From: Embiotoca jacksoni
Lineage: Eukaryota > Chordata > Actinopteri > Embiotocidae
Direction of reading: 5' to 3'
Length of the DNA: 64,000 nt
Assembly: GCA_022577435.1 (NCBI GenBank)
Contig: JAKOON010000021.1
Coordinates: 3,202,501-3,266,500, forward strand
Shown: positions 53,937 to 64,000 of the stretch, one piece after another
How the letters are laid out: the number at the start of each line of letters is the position of its first letter
Position numbering within the stretch: the stretch's first letter is position 1
Position numbers and translations under genes: made by a program
The notes under the pieces: generated by a model
Told to the model about the DNA's origin: nothing
Seen by the model: the letters and a program-made list of their open reading frames with translations, nothing else
Databases searched by the model: none

Positions 53937-55364
53937 AGGTATTATCTGGCACTAAACACAGGCATGTAATAAAATTCATGCAGAATACGTGAGGTTATGG
54001 GCTGTCAGTTTATAGTAAATGCACTTTTTTCCCCATCTTTGCACTGGAGTACCTGTGAAATTTCTAATATTATATGCATATTTTGAAATCATATAAACAG
54101 AAATTTTACTTGACATGAGCTAAAACTAATATCTTCTATTTAAAGCTATTCGTTCCTGATGTCAAACAAACAGTCATTACGACAATTTATCTTTGTCTTA
54201 ATAGGTATAATCTTCTGCCATTGAGATACCTAATCATCTCCTGAGACTTCTTCTTCCTTCCTTTCTTCCTAATTTTCTTTTTTAAAAATACAATGAAATG
54301 AAACTGTGGCTTACTGGAAAAACAAAGTCCAGCAAACAAACCAGCTGTAAATTGTTAAGATCAGAACAAAGACACTCAAAGCAACAATGTGCCATAAATG
54401 ACATAGGCACCAGCTGTGGTATGAGCTTTAGGAGTGGTGCAGTAACATGAGTACGTGCAGGAATTATTTCTCACAGTTTCTGCTTCTTGCTGTGTGCAGG
54501 GTTTTCTGCAATTTGTTTTTCCAACAAACCAGAAAGAACTTTAAAGGAAAAACCAAAGTTGTATTTTTAAAACAGACGCCCTGATGAAGATGTTATAATG
54601 GTAAACCATTTCCAACTTTGGTCCTTATCTTACAGTGACTGTCAATGTTAAACACGAGCTTATCCGCATTACATTGTTTGATAATGCAACAATAACAACA
54701 TTCAATCGAGAGCAATTAGAAAAACATGAATGGAATGGCGGAAAATGATCATCGAGAACACTTGAACCTCTAGGCTTGTCTTACGGAATCTTTGAATGTG
54801 GGTGGGTTGTTTGATTTATTAATTGCACTACAGAAACTGGTAGAACCTGTGTGAGCGGTTGGCTCGGGGATTTCCCGTTGCAATCATTATGGGGAAAATA
54901 AAAATAGCATTATTCAAGCAACTTGCAGGAAACTCAAAGTTAACATAAAAACATTTAAAATGCACTTGTTTGTGAATTGCAAACTTTTATTTAGCTGCAA
55001 ACAAAACAGCAGAAATGTAAATAACAAGCTTAAAGTCTTGGTAGTAAAACTGGCAGATTGGCAGCCAGCGTGTTGAAGTTTACTGGATGTGTGTTGACAG
55101 TGTGTGAAATCAGCAGAAGAGTGCAATGATTCCACTTTATGTCACTTCTGTCTGTACCTTTTTGTTCAGTGTCTATTTTACTTTAATTTGTCAAATTATT
55201 ATCAAATTATTGTTTCATTACAAAACAAAAAAAGGCCCAAAACAAAATTTCAGTGACACTGTTACACCGTTTTACACAAACTGAGGAGATCCATTTTTAA
55301 TTAAACAAACAATAATAATTCGTCCAGAAAAGGACCAAGAGGATTTAGAATTACAGCCTCGTGG

Positions 55365-55640
55365 TTGTTTGCCTCCACCAACCAGGCAAATTGCAATTTA
55401 CAGCAATGTCTGTCCAGACTCATTTATGTCGTGAGGCTTTGCAGGAATTTAGCCATTCTGATAGAGCACGAAGTATCCATGACAGCAGACAACGCTTCAA
55501 ATATGGATTTTGCTGCAAAGAAGCTGCAAATTATAAAAAGTGGATGCTTCACCACATTTTCAGCCCGACAGCACAGAAGATCTGCAGTAAACACAGTCTC
55601 AAGGTGGACACCCAAGATTAGTGTCACCAGTTCAGTATCT
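55365..55640 (+). pseudogene. hAT (ZBED-like) transposase fragment, decayed
   Basis: One frame reads VSMTADNASNMDFAAKKLQI followed by KSGCFTTF and later VNTVSRW. This matches the hAT transposase block T-DNASNM...GCFAHTLNLA and the following region. The CFAHTLNLA core is broken, no start or catalytic remainder is present, and the frame is lost, so it is a relic. Confidence 0.7.
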
Positions 55641-56041
55641 GACTAAATGTGAAATATGATCACAATCTCCCTATCTCTTCCTCTGGCAATGTGTAATGGT
55701 TGACCTCTGACCTTTTGGATATAGATTAGGATCACTTCTACCATTGAGCAAATTTTCCCCTAAAACCTAACAAACAAACAAAACATGTTTCACTAATGCC
55801 CTCTGATTCGCTTACAAATGCCGTGTAGTCTGCAAATACTACACTGATACAACACCATAAATAAACTAATATGGTTTTTTTTGCAAATACAAAAACATAT
55901 TTCTCAGACATCATGCTTCAAAACAAGCACAAAAAAATATATCCAACAAACACAGAAAAATATCACAAGACTTTTGGAACAATCTCTCCACCATCAGTGT
56001 GCTGAGATTTTCTTATCGGCCTATGTAGTTTGCCCTCCACA

Positions 56042-56055
56042 GCAGCAGGTGGCGC
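56042..56055 (+). promoter_or_regulatory. CTCF-like motif
   Basis: gcagcaggtggcgc, 13 of 14 positions of the CTCF core consensus. Lies between the tectorin-like gene and nxph3. Motif match only. Confidence 0.4.
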
Positions 56056-56891
56056 TATGAGTCAATTTAAACATGCCAACCAGGTGGATTATTGAAAGAA
56101 TCAATATCCCACCTGCTGGACCGCGGAAGATGTCAGACATGTTTAGTATGCTTAGTTATTCACTTAAGCATCACAGTTTAAGACAACAGTTCTGTTGTGG
56201 TATTAATAAGTACAAAATGACAGTGGATATGAGATAAAAGTAAATCTAAATCAATTATTTCCAAAACAGTCCTATTACAACTCCAAAATTCCAATCTCTA
56301 AATAAAAAAAAACCCTTTTTGATCACTACCACCTAAGTGACTGAAGATGAAGAGTCATTTGCATACAATGTACAGACTTAGTGTTAACTGTGGTCGTTTG
56401 CTTGTTCGTGTTGATGAATAATGTCTTACTGAGTGAAATTTGTTTGGATCCAATCATCCATAATCTCTGAGGACCCTAATGACTGCAAAAGAAACAATTT
56501 AAAAGCTGTGAAAACTTACTTTTTTAACGATGTTTATTTTTTTGAGTAACAGTATCCTGTGAGAGCATATTATTTCCATACAGTGTTGGAACAGTTTCGC
56601 TTTATTCTCCGCGGAATATTTCTGTATTTGTGCTTTTTGTCAAAGTTCTTTTCACAGGTTTGAAGTGGGCATCTCTCTGAGGGAAAAGGATGATGTCACT
56701 TATGTGCACAATAATCAGGCTTTAGTAAAAACCGAATAAATGAGGGCAGTAATGGGGTTGACTTTTACACTCTACAATAGCAGATCAGGGTTTCCGTTTT
56801 CATAACTAAACTCTTACTAATGAAATATTATATAATGTACACCTTCTTAAATCTGGGGGACAGTCACCTGTAATTTGGCTGCCCAGTCTGG

Positions 56892-56905
56892 CCACAAGAT
56901 GGCAA
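56892..56905 (+). promoter_or_regulatory. CTCF-like motif
   Basis: ccacaagatggcaa, 12 of 14 positions of the core consensus, about 500 bp upstream of the nxph3 start codon. Motif match only. Confidence 0.3.
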
Positions 56906-57089
56906 TATCACATTATCTGGGATTAGTTTGCCTCCTTAACGAAAATATAACTACATACTGATTTCAATCAAGCGTTAATTGAATATTTTCAAGAATTAGA
57001 AGGTAAAACAAGTTTTTCAGTGACAGAAAGAAGAGGAGGAAGACTAAAGGCAGGCAGATGCAGTGTCACATAGGGTAAGTGTAAGTGAG

Positions 57090-57092
<3 letters not shown>

Positions 57093-57168
<76 letters not shown>

Positions 57169-57177
57169 GAGAGAAAG
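57093..57177 (+). repeat. (GT)n(GA)n compound microsatellite upstream of nxph3
   Basis: About 29 GT units directly followed by GA units, 225 bp before the nxph3 ATG, so it may lie in the promoter or 5' UTR. Confidence 0.95.
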
Positions 57178-57401
57178 TGGGGAGACGGCAAAAAAAAAAA
57201 CGGAGTGTTAAAAATCTTGAGATCTGAGAAAGCCTCCCAGTCTGTCTGCTGTGAGTGGAAGAAGCAGGACCTCACACACAGAAGGTTTCTGATTCAAGTT
57301 CAAATGAGGATCTGGCTCTATTAAACATGGATTTCCAGCAGCTAACGTGGCCTGAATGAAATTCAAAAAGGACAGCGGATGGCTGTTGGAATAAATGCAC
57401 G

Positions 57402-57461
57402 ATGGAGACGTTTGCCAGTCACTGCTTTGTTTGGATACTTCTGAGAGGAATCTGTTGTCTG
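57402..57461 (+). CDS. nxph3: nxph3 coding exon 1 (signal peptide)
   Basis: METFASHCFVWILL then RGICCL, donor gtgagt at 57462. Another ATG eight bases upstream (57394) is in a different frame and would give a short upstream frame overlapping the start. Confidence 0.8.
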
Positions 57462-58769
57462 GTGAGTTCAAACCAATGGTGGGTTTAAAACAAATGCCTT
57501 CACAGTCATTGTTAGGAAAGTAATCATGTGCATTTTATGTGACTTCTGCAAGTATTTCCTGCTATATTTTACAATGAATTATCGCACCATTTGTAAGTGC
57601 AAGGTATTTTGCCGTTTTAAATGCCAAAATACATTATGCCGCATGAATTTAAACAGTATTGTGTGTACGTTTGATAAAGTACGTGATTAACAATGCTTCT
57701 CAAAAGCTAACACATATCAATGCTAATATAGTTTTAAAGGCACAGTTCTTCACAATAAGTACTTTTGCCACAATTAAGCAGCATTTGTATTTTTCATTGA
57801 GGCATTCCTAATTTAAGTAATTGTGAGAAAATATTTTCACAGCAGTCTTAATTTACCAATTTTAAATATATATGACACGTTTTTGTGATAGATTGAGCTT
57901 AAAATAGGTGTTACAAGGCGATGTAGTGAGTATTAACTGATGCTAATATGCTCAGCCTCTCTGCTCTGTTTGGTTTATTTTCTCATGGAGTCAACGTTTA
58001 ATTTCCGCCACGGTTTTCTGTCTAGATGGTTCTTGGACATCACCAAACGCACGGCAACTTCACCTTCAGCAAAAGAGCATCACCTGAACTCGGCAAAGAC
58101 CGAGCAGCTTCTGCACAGAGGAACTGGGTGCTTCAGACCAGGAGTCTGATTCAGAACAGCAAACTACCCGGTAATCCCCTCGTCCCGCTTTCAAAGCAGG
58201 GACTTTGGGAAATACTCGGAGGAAACTCTCCGTCACACTCCAACCCATCCTTAAAGACGAAGATCCAGCCCGTCGTGAAAGTTCACGGAGCAGCCAGACT
58301 GTCCCGGACGTTCAGTTGGGGTGACTTCTACTCAAACATCAAGACAGTCAAACTGAATTTGCTGATAATGGGAAAGATTGTGGATCACGGGAATGGCTCT
58401 CTCGGCATCTACTTCCGCCACAACACCACGGGCGTGGGCAACGTGTCCGTCAGTCTCGTCCCACCCGCGAAAGAGGTGGAGTTCGACCTGGAGCGCCAGA
58501 GCGTTGTCAATCCCAAGGACTCGAAGACGTTCAACTGCAGGGTGGACTACGAGAAGACGGAGCGCAACAAAAAGGTGATGCTGTGCAACTACGACCCGTC
58601 GAAGACATGCGCCCAAGAGCGAACCCAGAGCCACGTCACCTGGATGTGCTCCAAACCTTTCCAGGTCATCTGCATCTACGTGTCTTTCTACAGTACGGAC
58701 TACAGGCTGGTTCAGAAAGTCTGTCCGGACTACGGCTCCCCGAGTTCAGCCTACCTGCCCACAGGTTGA
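57402..58769 (+). CDS. nxph3: Neurexophilin, probably nxph3
   Basis: Secreted neuropeptide-like glycoprotein that binds alpha-neurexins. Two coding exons, 57402-57461 and 58026-58769, joined in phase 0, give 267 residues (family 250-310). Exon 1 supplies a signal peptide with core CFVWILLRGICCL, similar to that of mammalian NXPH3. Exon 2 has a variable N-terminal part and then the conserved block FSWGDFYSNIKTVKLNLL, GKIVDHGNGSLGIYF, VSLVPPAKEVEF, and six C-terminal cysteines through FYSTDYRLVQKVCPDY. Potential N-glycosylation sites include NFT, NGS, NTT and NVS. Position between ngfr and spop supports nxph3 over nxph1, 2 or 4. The ATG at 58026 would lack a signal peptide and is not the start. 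Confidence 0.93.
57462..58025 (+). other. nxph3: nxph3 intron
   Basis: 564 bp, gtgagt to ctgtctag, AT-rich. No other coding content. Confidence 0.8.
58026..58769 (+). CDS. nxph3: nxph3 coding exon 2 (propeptide and neurexophilin domain)
   Basis: Open from the acceptor to TGA at 58767-58769. Contains the full neurexophilin domain with all six conserved cysteines (FNC, MLC, KTC, WMC, VIC, KVC). The GC content is higher than in the flanks, as expected of a conserved coding exon. Confidence 0.95.
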   Translation: MVLGHHQTHGNFTFSKRASPELGKDRAASAQRNWVLQTRSLIQNSKLPGNPLVPLSKQGLWEILGGNSPSHSNPSLKTKIQPVVKVHGAARLSRTFSWGDFYSNIKTVKLNLLIMGKIVDHGNGSLGIYFRHNTTGVGNVSVSLVPPAKEVEFDLERQSVVNPKDSKTFNCRVDYEKTERNKKVMLCNYDPSKTCAQERTQSHVTWMCSKPFQVICIYVSFYSTDYRLVQKVCPDYGSPSSAYLPTG

Positions 58770-59467
58770 ACAGAGGTCACGTCAAGGACACCGAAAAGGA
58801 TGCTTTCAATAGACACACGTACAGAAACACTGTTCAAACGGGGCATTGTTTTGAAAAGAAATTCCGGCGTTTCTCTTGAAAATCTAGTCTTAGAATATTC
58901 CAAATACTGTAAAAATGTGTTTTTAGTGCAACATGTTGCTTTATATTACATATAAGAGATGTATTAGTTTTTTTTTTTGTTTTTTTTAATGAAATGTGTA
59001 TAATTAGCAGCGTGACTAGTTATACAGCGTAATGATTGATCTGATTGATTATTTTCTTGACTAATCCAGCAATTGTCTGGTTTTTATGAAATGACAAAAA
59101 AAGTATCCGACATAATCTTTATATCATTTGTTCGAGTCCAGAGAGATTTAGTCCACCATCAAATAAGAAAAATAAAACCAGAAAATAGGTGAGGTTAGAA
59201 TTTTCTCCTTTTTTAAAAGACTGACTCAAACAATTAATCAGTTATTACAATAGCTGCCGATTCATCTTCTAACGATCAATTAAATAATCAAGCGTTATAT
59301 TTTTGGTCTGCCTAAAATTTCTCCCCTAATTCTTTGCTGGAACTAAAGAACGTCCTTGAGTGTCCTGTTTGTAACACTGAGAGAGTCGTACTATTGCTAA
59401 TCAGGATATTGCTAAACAAACACTTTTACTCCAGCACCACTTTACAGGATAAAGTTTGAAGCGTTTA

Positions 59468-59469
<2 letters not shown>

Positions 59470-59500
<31 letters not shown>
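59470..59500. repeat. Homopolymer T run (31 nt)
   Basis: Uninterrupted T run, prone to slippage and sequencing error. Confidence 0.95.
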
Positions 59501-59505
<5 letters not shown>

Positions 59506-60383
59506 CCGTGTTACAGGGTTAGAGGGGATGCACGTGTAACACTCTTAATTTTCCATTCTGGTTGTACACGTTTGTCATACGTCATCCTCGCTCTCGCATG
59601 TATTTCCTAACGATCTGCACTGTATGTTGATCAATCAAATATAAACACCATTAAAATCAAATCTACCAGCTGACGCTTCGATGATTTCTGGAAAGCTCCT
59701 CGGAGAAAACGCTGCGCCGAGGCAGCCGAGTGACAACGCACGGTTTTTTTTGGTTTGTTTGTTTTTGTTTAAAAACCTTCTGGGGCCATCGCAGATTCAA
59801 TAAACCCACTTCACGGGGAAACTGCAATATCCGATTTCTTGGTGGAAAGCGGAAAGAAAATATTTATTTATGGTTCTTTATACAAAACTCGTCCACGCAG
59901 AAGTTTAGAACCTCACGCCGGCCACAAATGATACAGGTTTAAGCCTAAAAGGTGTTGTTAATATTCTAACATTAAACCCACATTAATAATAAAATAAAGC
60001 ATGTCCGTTGCTGCCCACGTGTTCAAAACCGCCTAAACCTAAAACATTGTTATTGCATTTCAAAGTTCTTGGATCAGCAGGCCCAATTTTGAGGTACATT
60101 TGATGCTACTTCATACTTTCACTGCTCTACATCTCAAAAGGGAAATATTGTACCTTCTACTCCATTGCATTTATCCGGTAGCGTTAGTTGTTTTTCTTAA
60201 GACAAAGATTTGACACAATGGATAATGTGACAAGCTTTTAAAAGCTGTCACAAATTCACGATAAATCACTTCATTAAATTAAAACATCAATGGGATATGA
60301 CCATAAACAAGAAAATGAAAAACTTTTTTTTTTTTTTTTTAACTATATTATTGTTGGTTGTGGACACGCAGGTCCTTCACCAT

Positions 60384-60397
60384 CCACCAGGGGGTGT
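60384..60397 (+). promoter_or_regulatory. CTCF-like motif
   Basis: ccaccagggggtgt, 12 of 14 positions of the CTCF core consensus, between nxph3 and spop. Motif match only. Confidence 0.35.
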
Positions 60398-62114
60398 TGC
60401 AGCACCCTACGCACCTTTACTTCCCATAACTTTGTATTTGACTGTAGGTAGTGAAGATAATTTCCCCACTTTTTTATTCTGTTGGGTAGTTTTATCTCCA
60501 ACTGGAAGGGCACTCAGACAAGAGCATACAGCTGCCAAGGCCAATAGTCCGGCCTTTTATTACGTTTAAATCTGCAACCGCAAGCGCTATTGTTGACTGG
60601 GTTTACTTCAAAAACTATTAGAATGATGTCACAATATGCTGGCGCCAAGCTAAAGCCTCACATCTCCGCAAAGAGTTTCAGAAATGTAAATGGAGCCCGA
60701 GATCTAACTCAACTGCGCGATTCCTGCGACAAAGCAGAAGCTAAGGTGTTCACGTTCTTCTTTGCCACGACGGGAAAGTAGGAGGAGCTTGTTTTAGATG
60801 ACGCAAAAATAAAATTGATGACAAATGGCGCATGAACTGCGATGATCTGCAGGCATTTAGGGACATTCAGTTTCGTGTAACACCAGTTTAAGGCTGCCGT
60901 CGAAGGAGTGAAACCAAACTCTTGCATAATTTCAAAACCTGCTCTGACCCTTACAAAATAATTGATACATGCAATAAAACCCTACTTCTATACAGTCTCC
61001 TCATTCATTTCTGGGTTTTTTTGGTTTCATGCGACAGCGAACACCAACATTGCACATAATTCATACAAAAATACTCGGGCAACGTTTTCATTGCATTCAA
61101 TACAAAATAGTTGTGGTTTATTCTGTTGGGAACAAAAAAATGGCAACAGCTAAGTGTCACTTCTCATATCGGCGATATCTACAGGAAAGAAACAACAATG
61201 GTTCCTTCTATGAATTACCATTTTCCACAAGGTCAAAAATGATAACTTCAAATGTTTTTAATGTGGTATGCCTTGGTGTGCATTTTTTTTTTCACATTAC
61301 GTCTATTCTGAACATTAAAACGTGTTCATTTCAATTTCAATTTCCCTTCAGTCTTCATGCCTGCAAAGAAAAAAAAGATCTGTCCACTTTTTTCTTATTT
61401 CCCCGTTGAAAATGCTCGTTTTACACAGCTTCAAAAAACACTGGTGTCTGTACAAATTCCTATGAAAAAAATAGAAATGACACTTCTGAGGAAAAGAAAA
61501 AAACAAAACAAAACAAAAACAAATACGAAATCCGTCATAAAAGAACATCCACATGCCTGATTGAATCCTAATGTTAATTTGTAACCATTTCTTGACGTTT
61601 ACTCCCTCCCTTTGTTTGTCTGTTGACACCTTTGACATTATTTTCTCCCAAGGGCATACAAAGACAGATCGGCGCACAAAATACAATTTCCCCCAAGAGT
61701 GACATCCAGTTGTGTGTTGCTATTTTCTGTATCCTCTTTATGTTGTTTTTGTTTGTTTTTCCTGCCATTTAAAAAAAAATAAAAAATGAAAACGGACGCA
61801 GATGAAGCTTGAAGAGTTCTATACAGGAGTACACATGTTGCTTTTGTCGCTTGCTGATAAATCTTCTTAAAGGGTTCTTGTTCTTGGTGGTCCAGCTGGG
61901 TCTTCGGTCCATGAAGCTTGCCTCAGTGTGTGCTTGCCTACAGTATTTCTACTTCACTGCTGGTAAGGGTTGACGACGAGTAACTTCTGACTTTAGTGCA
62001 ATGTTTCCCCAACTTTCTTTGGGAAAAATATTTTGATGATTTTGTCCCATATCTGCTTTTTTTTTTTTTTTTAATATTTTTTTTTACTAGCCCTTGGTTG
62101 TGTTTCTTGGGTTT

Positions 62115-62128
62115 GGGGGGGGGGGGGG
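62115..62128. repeat. G14 homopolymer
   Basis: Fourteen consecutive G on the + strand (C on the spop transcript), in the presumed spop 3' UTR. Confidence 0.9.
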
Positions 62129-62730
62129 CTTTTAGTTTGTGACTAACAGTCTCATTTCACCTTCTGCTTTAGTCCCTGACGGACCCACGTCTCCTTTACT
62201 TTGGGCACTTCTCCGGCTGCTCTACTCTAAACACTGAGAACAGAGCGAAAAGAAGCCTTACGATAAAAATGGATACTTAAAAGACTTTATCTGCGGAAGT
62301 CCTTCAGGCCTCCGAATTTCCAGACAGTTGGCTCTTCTTGGGTTAATGTGTCCAGTTCTTCCTCCCCGAACGGATTCCAAAGTAGGATGTCGAAGGATTT
62401 AGGTTTCACACACAGAGAAAGAGCACAATGTCAGACCTCGCTGAGCCGGGGCCCGAGGAGAAAGGGGAGGGTGTTGTGTTTTTTTGTTTTTTTGTGTGTT
62501 TTTTTTTGTTTTTTTTTGTAAACAACAAACATCCACTTCACGAGCCCACCCGTCCCTCTCATCCATCTGCTCCTCTTCCTCCTTCTCCTCTTTCTTCTTC
62601 TTCGCTCCATCTTTAGAAGAGACTAAAATACAGCAGGTTCTTGATGGGGCAGAAGAGGGAGATTCAGGGTAGGCTGTAAGGTAGTGTAGCAAGTAACAGC
62701 AAAGTGGGAAAGGTTGTACCTGTGTGTTTC

Positions 62731-62756
62731 GGGGGAGGGAGGGGGGGGGGGGGGGG
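62731..62756. repeat. G-rich tract, poly(C) in the spop transcript
   Basis: 26 bases of G with two interrupting A. It lies about 100 nt after the spop stop on the minus strand. Can form a G-quadruplex on the + strand and would be a poly(C)-binding site in the RNA. Confidence 0.9.
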
Positions 62757-62786
62757 TTTCTGTGTGTGTTTTCTTTTTGTGTGTTT

Positions 62787-62833
62787 GTGTATGCGCACGT
62801 GTGTGTGTGTGTGTGTGTGCGTGCGCGCGCGTG
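62787..62833. repeat. 47-nt perfect alternating purine-pyrimidine tract (Z-DNA prone)
   Basis: Continuous R-Y alternation through gtatgcgcac, a (GT)n run and cgtgcgcgcgcg. It starts 22 nt past the spop stop codon on the minus strand, in its 3' UTR. Confidence 0.9.
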
Positions 62834-62854
62834 GGACGACTTGCTGCGAGGCTG

Positions 62855-64000
62855 TTAGGATTGTTTGAGGCGCTTGCGTGGGGGTCCGAGGAAAGGGCAC
62901 TGGGCAGAAGCGAGGGAGCGGTACGCTTCGGCCACCAGGTGCGGATGAGACGCGACCATGGACTTCCAGCCCGCCGTCTCCATCACCTCGGCCGCATGGC
63001 TGCGGGATGAGATGCGAGGGGAAGAGAAACGGAGAAGCAAAAAAAACAAACAAAAAACAAACGCAAATTAGTTCAGGAAACTTTGGTTTGTACAAACAAA
63101 TAAATATACAGGGGCGATTGATTTCATGATTAGTGTCTTCGTCGCTGCATAAACCGGAGTACGAGATAAAATTAGTTTAAAACAAAAGTTCTTTTTTTTT
63201 TTTTAATTATTATTATTATTATTATGGGTTGTCTAAAAGTTCCTAGGTGTGTAAGCGTGAACCCCGCTCTCTCAATTCGACTTCAATTCACCCGTCAATC
63301 ATTCGATTGCGCGCTCATCCCGTCGCAGTTTAGAGGGAGAGGGTGGATCCCGGGTTAAATATCTGCAGCTGCAATTGACAAGACGTCCTGGAAATGCCTC
63401 ACAAGCAGACTACTGGTAAACGTCACATATTATTAATGCTCCCTAAACGCGGGCGGTCATTAAGATGCCAACCAGGTGTCTGCACACAGGGAATCCTCAG
63501 CCGGTTACCGCAGCGCATTACGACACCAAACTGAACTACAGATTACTTAAGGTTTGATTATAAAAAAAAAAAAAGTAAAAAAAATTCTGTCTTGAACATA
63601 TAGGCCTCTTTCCTGGGGGGGGGTGAAAGTGTATGTTGTCGTGAACTGCTTGTGAAAAATGTTTTGTTTTGAGTTTATGTAAAAAAAAAAAAAAGAGAGA
63701 GAGAGGAGGAGGCGAGAGGCAGAGACTGAGTCCCTGGGACGAGGAAGGAGGAGGTTGGAAACGAACTAAGAGGCGAAATGTACGGTTGACTTCCGAGGAT
63801 CGGCGAGTGTGCGGAAAAGGGGCCGGAAACCCGATCGGATGCGACGACGGGCTCTTCGCTGCGCGTGAACTCACTAGTTGATGAAGTCGACGGCCTGCGT
63901 TTTGAGCTGGTCGGCGCTGTGCAGGTCGGCCAGGATGAGGATCTCGGCAGCGTTTTCCACCGACAGACTGGTGCAGAGCGCGTCCTCGCACATGACCTTC
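62855..64000 (-). CDS. spop: SPOP, speckle-type POZ protein: last two coding exons (partial)
   Basis: Substrate adaptor of the CUL3 RING ubiquitin ligase, nuclear. Two exons, 64000-63875 (runs off the window) and 62999-62855, joined in phase 2 (TA+C gives Tyr). The protein reads KVMCEDALCTSLSVENAAEI, LILADLHSADQLKTQAVDF, INYH, AAEVMETAGWKSMVASHPHL, VAEAYRSLASAQCPFLGPP and ends RKRLKQS. This is the end of the BTB domain, the BACK-like/3-box helices and the C-terminal nuclear localisation signal. The ending CPFLGPPRKRLKQS fits SPOP and not SPOPL, and there is no SPOPL-type insertion. MATH domain and 5' exons lie beyond the window. Confidence 0.97.
63000..63874 (-). other. spop: Last coding intron of spop
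   Basis: 875 bp, donor gtgagt and acceptor catcccgcag on the minus strand. Contains a (GA)n/G-rich stretch at about 63690-63720, a short ATT tract at 63206-63224 and nothing coding. Confidence 0.9.

Larger units (their letters stand above)
54219..57092. other. Intergenic DNA between the tectorin-like gene and nxph3
   Basis: No intact gene. Holds a decayed hAT transposase fragment at 55365-55640 and two CTCF-like sites (56042-56055 and 56892-56905). Otherwise AT-rich with nothing recognised. The nxph3 promoter must lie in or next to the right-hand end, but I see no clear core element. Confidence 0.7.
58770..62854. other. Converging 3' UTRs and intergenic DNA between nxph3 and spop
   Basis: nxph3 (+) and spop (-) point toward each other, so this space should hold both 3' UTRs. 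Candidate poly(A) signals are AATAAA near 59985-59995 for nxph3 and, on the minus strand, AATAAA near 61115-61120 for spop; neither is certain. Also present are a 31-nt T run (59470-59500), G tracts (62115-62128, 62731-62756) and a CTCF-like site (60384-60397). None of the short frames (for example 61029-61409) looks like a gene. Confidence 0.6.

Noticed and set aside
58332..58634. 100-codon minus-strand frame opposite nxph3
   Set aside because: Shadow of the GC-rich nxph3 coding exon.
61029..61686. Overlapping frames on both strands near 61.0-61.7 kb
   Set aside because: Low-complexity Lys/Phe-rich sequence in the presumed converging 3' UTRs of nxph3 and spop.
62664..63095. 143-codon minus-strand frame reading into spop
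   Set aside because: It overlaps the last spop exon in another frame. The frame giving the SPOP C terminus is the real one.

Overview
This window is nuclear DNA from a ray-finned fish, most likely a percomorph teleost. The evidence is GT-AG introns ranging from about 100 bp to 13 kb, long (CA)n tracts, fish-type dispersed repeats and proteins of vertebrate families. Read on the + strand, the order is: the 3' two thirds of the p75 neurotrophin receptor gene ngfr (+), about 19 kb without a recognised gene, an alpha-tectorin-like gene (-), a neurexophilin gene that is probably nxph3 (+), and the last two coding exons of spop (-). From established knowledge, NGFR, NXPH3 and SPOP are neighbours in the same order in human (17q21.33), so this is an ancient syntenic block. 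The tectorin-like gene is the part I would not expect from the human block.

Region by region. 1-20584 holds ngfr coding exons 3-6 (TNFR cysteine-rich repeats, O-glycan-type stalk, transmembrane segment, juxtamembrane region, death domain). Exons 1-2 are not visible and presumably lie upstream. 20585-39366 holds the ngfr 3' UTR and intergenic sequence with several dispersed repeats. 39367-52106 holds a complete tectorin-like gene, assembled here by hand from splice sites with all phases agreeing: signal peptide, repeated octapeptide linker, NIDO, four vWD/C8 units separated by three TIL modules, an EGF/TIL-like module and a ZP domain. 52119-57400 is a locally duplicated promoter region followed by intergenic DNA with a decayed hAT transposase. 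57402-58769 is nxph3 in two coding exons. 58770-62854 is the space between nxph3 and the spop stop, mostly converging 3' UTRs. 62855-64000 is the end of spop.

The most unusual structure is at 50333-52017. Eleven tandem copies of a unit of about 154 bp each carry an identical 24-nt exon on the minus strand with its own acceptor (ttttcatag) and donor (gttagt). The exon is in phase 1-1, so any number of copies, including none, keeps the reading frame. The gene therefore has a minisatellite whose repeat unit is an exon plus intron, and it could encode a variable (GGVSPQYT)n linker between the signal peptide and the NIDO domain. The DNA around it has also been copied: an 846-bp tandem duplication carries a second copy of the putative TATA box and 5' UTR exon (with GT changed to GC at the donor), and related sequence lies in the intron just downstream of the array.

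The genes have separate roles: ngfr in neurotrophin/pro-neurotrophin signalling, nxph3 as a secreted alpha-neurexin ligand, spop as a substrate adaptor of a CUL3 ubiquitin ligase, and the tectorin-like protein as a predicted secreted matrix component. Nothing in the sequence suggests that they act as one pathway.
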